This document shows, in pieces, positions 21,294 to 23,835 of a stretch of DNA of 23,835 nucleotides (positions are counted from its first letter, which is position 1; every line of letters begins with the position of its first letter). Both the position numbers and the translations under genes were made by a program. The notes beneath the pieces are model-generated. The model did no database searches. It was not told the DNA's origin and saw only the letters and a program-made list of their open reading frames with translations. Source of the DNA: Clostridiales bacterium UBA4696 (GTDB lineage: Bacteria; Bacillota; Clostridia; Oscillospirales; Oscillospiraceae); contig DHKK01000165.1 in NCBI GenBank assembly GCA_002404795.1, positions 1 through 23,835 on the forward strand, in the 5' to 3' direction.

Positions 21294-22565
21294 ATGCCAG
21301 CAGCGCTGCTCGTTTCCAAGTCGCCGCCGCTCTGCGGCGAGCTGACGGTCCACGGTGCGAAAAACAGCGTCCTGCCCATTCTGGCCGCGACGCTGCTCTG
21401 CCGGACGCCCTGCGTCCTGCATAACTGCCCCGATATCCTCGACGTGACCCACACGCTGCAGATCCTGCGCCATCTTGGCTGCAGCTGCGAGCGCAGCGGC
21501 TCGACTTTGTACATAGACCCGCGCGGCTTTGCGGAAAACGCCGTCCCACCGGCGCTCGCAGGCTCCATGCGCGCCTCGAGCCTCTTTCTCGGCGCGCTCC
21601 TGGCCCGGACCGGCGCGGCCGCGCTGACGCTTCCGGGCGGCTGCCCCATCGGCGCGCGCCCCATCGACTATCACCTGCAGGCCTTCCGCGCTCTCGGCGC
21701 GTCCGCCGAAGAAGAAGGCGGCACGGTCCGCTGCCGGGCGGACCGGCTGCGCGGCGCGCGCCTCCGCCTGCCCGGCCCCAGCGTCGGCGCGACGGAAAAC
21801 GCCATGCTGGCCGCCCTCGGCGCAGACGGCTGCACCACGATCGAAAACGCTGCCTGCGAGCCCGAGATCGCCGATCTCGGCGCGTTCCTCTGCGCCTGCG
21901 GCGCAGATCTCCGCGGCGCCGGGACCCCGACGATCGAGATCGAGGGCGGGAAGGCGCTGCACGGCGCGACCTACACCATCCTCCCGGACCGCATCGAGAC
22001 CGCGACCTATCTCTGCTCCTGCGCCGCCTGCGGCGGCGCGCTCACGCTCCGCCGCGCCGCACCCGCGTCCTGCGCGGGCGTGCTCGACGCGCTCGGGCAG
22101 TGCGGCTGCCGCATCCGCTGCGGCCACGACACGATCTCCATCCACCGGCAGGGGCCTCTGACGGCCTGCCGCCCGGTGACGGCCCGGCCCTATCCTGGCT
22201 TTCCGACCGACGCGATGCCGGTCCTGCTTGCCGCCCAGCTCGGCGCGCAGGGGAAGACCGCCTTCACCGAGACCATTTTTGAAAACCGCTTTCTCTATGT
22301 GCAGGAGCTGCGGAAGCTCGGCGCAAAGCTCAGCCAGGACGGCCGGACCGTCCGTCTGCAGGGCGCGGAGCCGCTGCACGCGGCAGACCTGTACGCCGGG
22401 GATCTGCGCGGCGGGGCCGCGCTGGTGCTCGGGGCCATGCAGGCCGAGGGGGAAAGTACCATTTTTGGAGTAAAACACATCCAACGGGGATATGATAATC
22501 TCGAAGCCGCGCTGCAAAGCGCCGGCGCTCGCCTCAAAACAGTGGAAATTCCCATAAAGATGTGA
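21294..22565 (+). CDS. murA: UDP-GlcNAc 1-carboxyvinyltransferase (MurA)
   Basis: MurA adds enolpyruvate from PEP to UDP-GlcNAc, the first committed step of peptidoglycan synthesis. The 423-residue EPSP-synthase-fold protein has H-G-A-K-N (Lys23, Asn24), the catalytic-loop Cys117 in G-G-C-P-I-G-A-R-P, and Y-P-G-F-P-T-D. The active-site Cys (not Asp) predicts fosfomycin sensitivity of the enzyme itself, by analogy. ATG 21294 is preferred over ATG 21288: AAGGAG (21281-21286) is seven bases from the former but only one from the latter. It is strikingly rich in Cys (about 20), unlike its neighbours. It sits where many bacilli carry murB. Confidence 0.94.
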   Translation: MPAALLVSKSPPLCGELTVHGAKNSVLPILAATLLCRTPCVLHNCPDILDVTHTLQILRHLGCSCERSGSTLYIDPRGFAENAVPPALAGSMRASSLFLGALLARTGAAALTLPGGCPIGARPIDYHLQAFRALGASAEEEGGTVRCRADRLRGARLRLPGPSVGATENAMLAALGADGCTTIENAACEPEIADLGAFLCACGADLRGAGTPTIEIEGGKALHGATYTILPDRIETATYLCSCAACGGALTLRRAAPASCAGVLDALGQCGCRIRCGHDTISIHRQGPLTACRPVTARPYPGFPTDAMPVLLAAQLGAQGKTAFTETIFENRFLYVQELRKLGAKLSQDGRTVRLQGAEPLHAADLYAGDLRGGAALVLGAMQAEGESTIFGVKHIQRGYDNLEAALQSAGARLKTVEIPIKM

Positions 22566-22571
22566 TATAAT
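22543..22571 (+). promoter_or_regulatory. Internal promoter for ftsQ
   Basis: TGGAAA (22543-22548) and a perfect TATAAT (22566-22571) are 17 bases apart, overlapping the end of murA. The ftsQ start is 37 bases after the -10. The AT content is markedly higher than in the surrounding genes. Confidence 0.6.
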
Positions 22572-22607
22572 TTCTCCAATCTGTAGCCTCTCAAAGGAGA
22601 ATTTGAA

Positions 22608-23393
22608 ATGCGCACGAAGCAAAGCAGGACGAATCAGGAAGCACGCGCCGCGGGCAAGGCCCGGCGGGTGCGCAGCGGCGCGCTCGGCAAGCTCCTGATC
22701 ATGTTGGCCATCGTGGCCGCGGTCGTCTTCGGCGTTGCAATCTTTTTCAAGGTCAGCACCATCGAGGTGCAGGGCAACGCCGTCTATTCCTCCGAGCAGA
22801 TCATCGAGGCTTCGCAGATCCAGCCCGGCGACAATCTCCTGACCGTCAACAAGGCGCTGGCCGTCGGCAACATCAAGGCCGCGCTTCCATACGTCGAGGA
22901 CGTCTCCATCGCCCGCAGCCTGCCGGACGGCGTCATCATCCAGGTGCGGGAGAGCACCATCTCCTTCGCCGTCATGACCGACACCAACACCTGCTGGCTC
23001 ATCGGCCCCTCCGGCAAGGCGCTCGAGCGCATCGAGCCTGCGGCCTTCAACGAATACCCGCACATCAACGGCCTTCTGCTCTCGAGCCCCACGATGGGCC
23101 AGAGCGTGGCCTCCCCGACGCCCACGGCGCTCGCCGCCGCGCTCGATGTGCTCAGCGAGCTCGACGGTACGGGGCTGCTTGAACATATCCGCGCGCTCGA
23201 CATGGAAAAAGAATATGACATCACCCTCTGGTATGACGACCGCTATGAGATCAAGCTCGGCGGCACGGATGAGCTGGCCTACAAGATCCGCTACCTGTGC
23301 TCCATCCTCGACCAGCTCAGCGAATACCAGGCCGGGACGATCGATCTGACACAGGCGGCGCAGAAAAAGGCGACCTTCCAGCCCGCGGCCTGA
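22608..23393 (+). CDS. ftsQ: Cell division protein FtsQ/DivIB
   Basis: This 261-residue bitopic division protein has a basic cytoplasmic N-terminus (residues 1-25), one membrane helix (about 27-47), and then a POTRA domain starting V-S-T-I-E-V-Q-G-N-A-V-Y, followed by the FtsQ/DivIB beta domain. It stabilises the FtsL-DivIC complex and links it to the septal synthase (known family role). AAAGGAG precedes ATG 22608. It directly precedes ftsZ; ftsA is not between them. Confidence 0.92.
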   Translation: MRTKQSRTNQEARAAGKARRVRSGALGKLLIMLAIVAAVVFGVAIFFKVSTIEVQGNAVYSSEQIIEASQIQPGDNLLTVNKALAVGNIKAALPYVEDVSIARSLPDGVIIQVRESTISFAVMTDTNTCWLIGPSGKALERIEPAAFNEYPHINGLLLSSPTMGQSVASPTPTALAAALDVLSELDGTGLLEHIRALDMEKEYDITLWYDDRYEIKLGGTDELAYKIRYLCSILDQLSEYQAGTIDLTQAAQKKATFQPAA

Positions 23394-23396
23394 CGC

Positions 23397-23420
23397 GCGG
23401 ACCACAAAATCCGCATTTTT
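23397..23420 (+). terminator. Weak terminator-like hairpin after ftsQ
   Basis: GCGGA (23397-23401) pairs with TCCGC (23410-23414), followed by ATTTTT. The stem is short, so termination would be partial at best. Confidence 0.35.
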
Positions 23421-23443
23421 GCTGATTTTTTCCGGAAATTCTA

Positions 23444-23472
23444 TTGACGCACATCCTTTTTCGAGATAGAAT
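23444..23472 (+). promoter_or_regulatory. Sigma-A promoter of ftsZ
   Basis: TTGACG (23444-23449) and TAGAAT (23467-23472) are separated by 17 bases, about 65 bases before the ftsZ start. Each hexamer differs from consensus by one base. Confidence 0.8.
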
Positions 23473-23536
23473 AAAGTCGACATAATGCAAAACGATGCAG
23501 TTTTTACGGGCTGTGAGATATATAGGAGGAAGACAA

Positions 23537-23835
23537 ATGGCAGATACAGCAGATAAGGTAGTCAAGATCAAAGTCATTGGCGTCGGCGGCGCCGGCAACA
23601 ATGTTATCAACCGCATGATCGCGTCCGATGTCAAGGGCGTTGAATTTGTCGCAGTCAATACGGATAAGCAGGACCTTGAAAAGTCCAAGTGCAAGAACAA
23701 GGTCCAGATCGGCGAAAAGCTGACTGGCGGCATGGGCGCAGGCTCCAAGCCCGACATCGGCCAGAAATCCGCTGAGGAATCCAAGGCTCTCATCTCCCAG
23801 GTGCTCGAGGGCACCGATATGGTCTTCATCACCGC
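23537..23835 (+). CDS. ftsZ: Cell division GTPase FtsZ (N-terminal part; continues beyond window)
   Basis: The first 99 residues of the tubulin-like GTPase that forms the Z-ring are present. Visible motifs are I-K-V-I-G-V-G-G-A-G-N-N (nucleotide-binding loop), N-R-M-I, V-E-F-V-A-V-N-T-D, and K-L-T-G-G-M-G-A-G, all typical. TAGGAGGA lies before ATG 23537. The gene has its own promoter and a 143-base gap to ftsQ, so its level can be set separately from the wall-synthesis genes. Confidence 0.97.
   Translation, partial: MADTADKVVKIKVIGVGGAGNNVINRMIASDVKGVEFVAVNTDKQDLEKSKCKNKVQIGEKLTGGMGAGSKPDIGQKSAEESKALISQVLEGTDMVFIT

Noticed and set aside
19671..23483. A 1270-codon open frame on the minus strand opposite ftsW, murG, murA and ftsQ
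   Set aside because: It is antisense to four well-recognised genes, has the Arg/Gly/Ala/His-rich composition of a GC-rich shadow frame, and lacks domain signatures.
1..23835. CRISPR arrays, tRNA or rRNA genes, insertion-sequence terminal repeats
   Set aside because: No regularly spaced repeats, tRNA cloverleaf-like sequences or rRNA segments were noticed on reading both strands; a covariance-model search was not possible here.

Overview
The window looks like the chromosome of a spore-forming, anaerobic, high-GC clostridial bacterium, most likely Oscillospiraceae or a relative. This rests on a PASTA-bearing SpoVD/FtsI-type penicillin-binding protein, SpmA/SpmB, an alpha/beta-type spore-protein remnant, a two-cluster ferredoxin, an AbrB-type regulator, GC-rich codon use, and a division/cell-wall (dcw) cluster in clostridial order. 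The species assignment is an inference.

Region 1 (about 1-2366) is the right-hand end of a mobile element and is visibly more AT-rich than the rest. It holds the tail of an unknown gene, a possible tiny ORF followed by hairpins, a small conserved-looking ORF, and a large serine recombinase with a perfect consensus promoter. The recombinase gene stops about 80 bases before the element's edge. The edge lies inside a spore-protein (SASP) gene, of which only the last 40 or so codons remain (2367-2489).

Region 2 (about 2490-7830) is chromosomal. On the minus strand are spmA-spmB-argS (spore maturation, arginyl-tRNA synthetase). On the plus strand is a small AbrB/SpoVT-type regulator with a C-terminal zinc knuckle. 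Facing it on the minus strand are ferredoxin, a TrmN6-like tRNA methyltransferase and rsmI. Clear intrinsic terminators separate the units.

Region 3 (7986-10334) is a ClpC-type AAA+ unfoldase standing alone, without ctsR-mcsA-mcsB.

Region 4 (10423-23835) is the dcw cluster, all on the plus strand: mraZ, rsmH, ftsL, a PASTA class B PBP (spoVD/ftsI), murE, murF, mraY, ftsW, murG, murA, ftsQ and the start of ftsZ. It begins with a good sigma-A promoter and a three-copy MraZ box. These genes make UDP-MurNAc-pentapeptide and lipid II (MurA, MurE, MurF, MraY, MurG) and build the septum (FtsL, PBP, FtsW, FtsQ, FtsZ). murB, murC, murD, ddl and ftsA are absent from the visible segment. Internal signals suggest the cluster is not one simple transcript: a strong terminator-like hairpin before the PBP gene and separate promoters before ftsQ and ftsZ.

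Most of the window is well-known biology. The least ordinary part is the recombinase element sitting in a sporulation gene, together with its unusual small-ORF and promoter arrangement.
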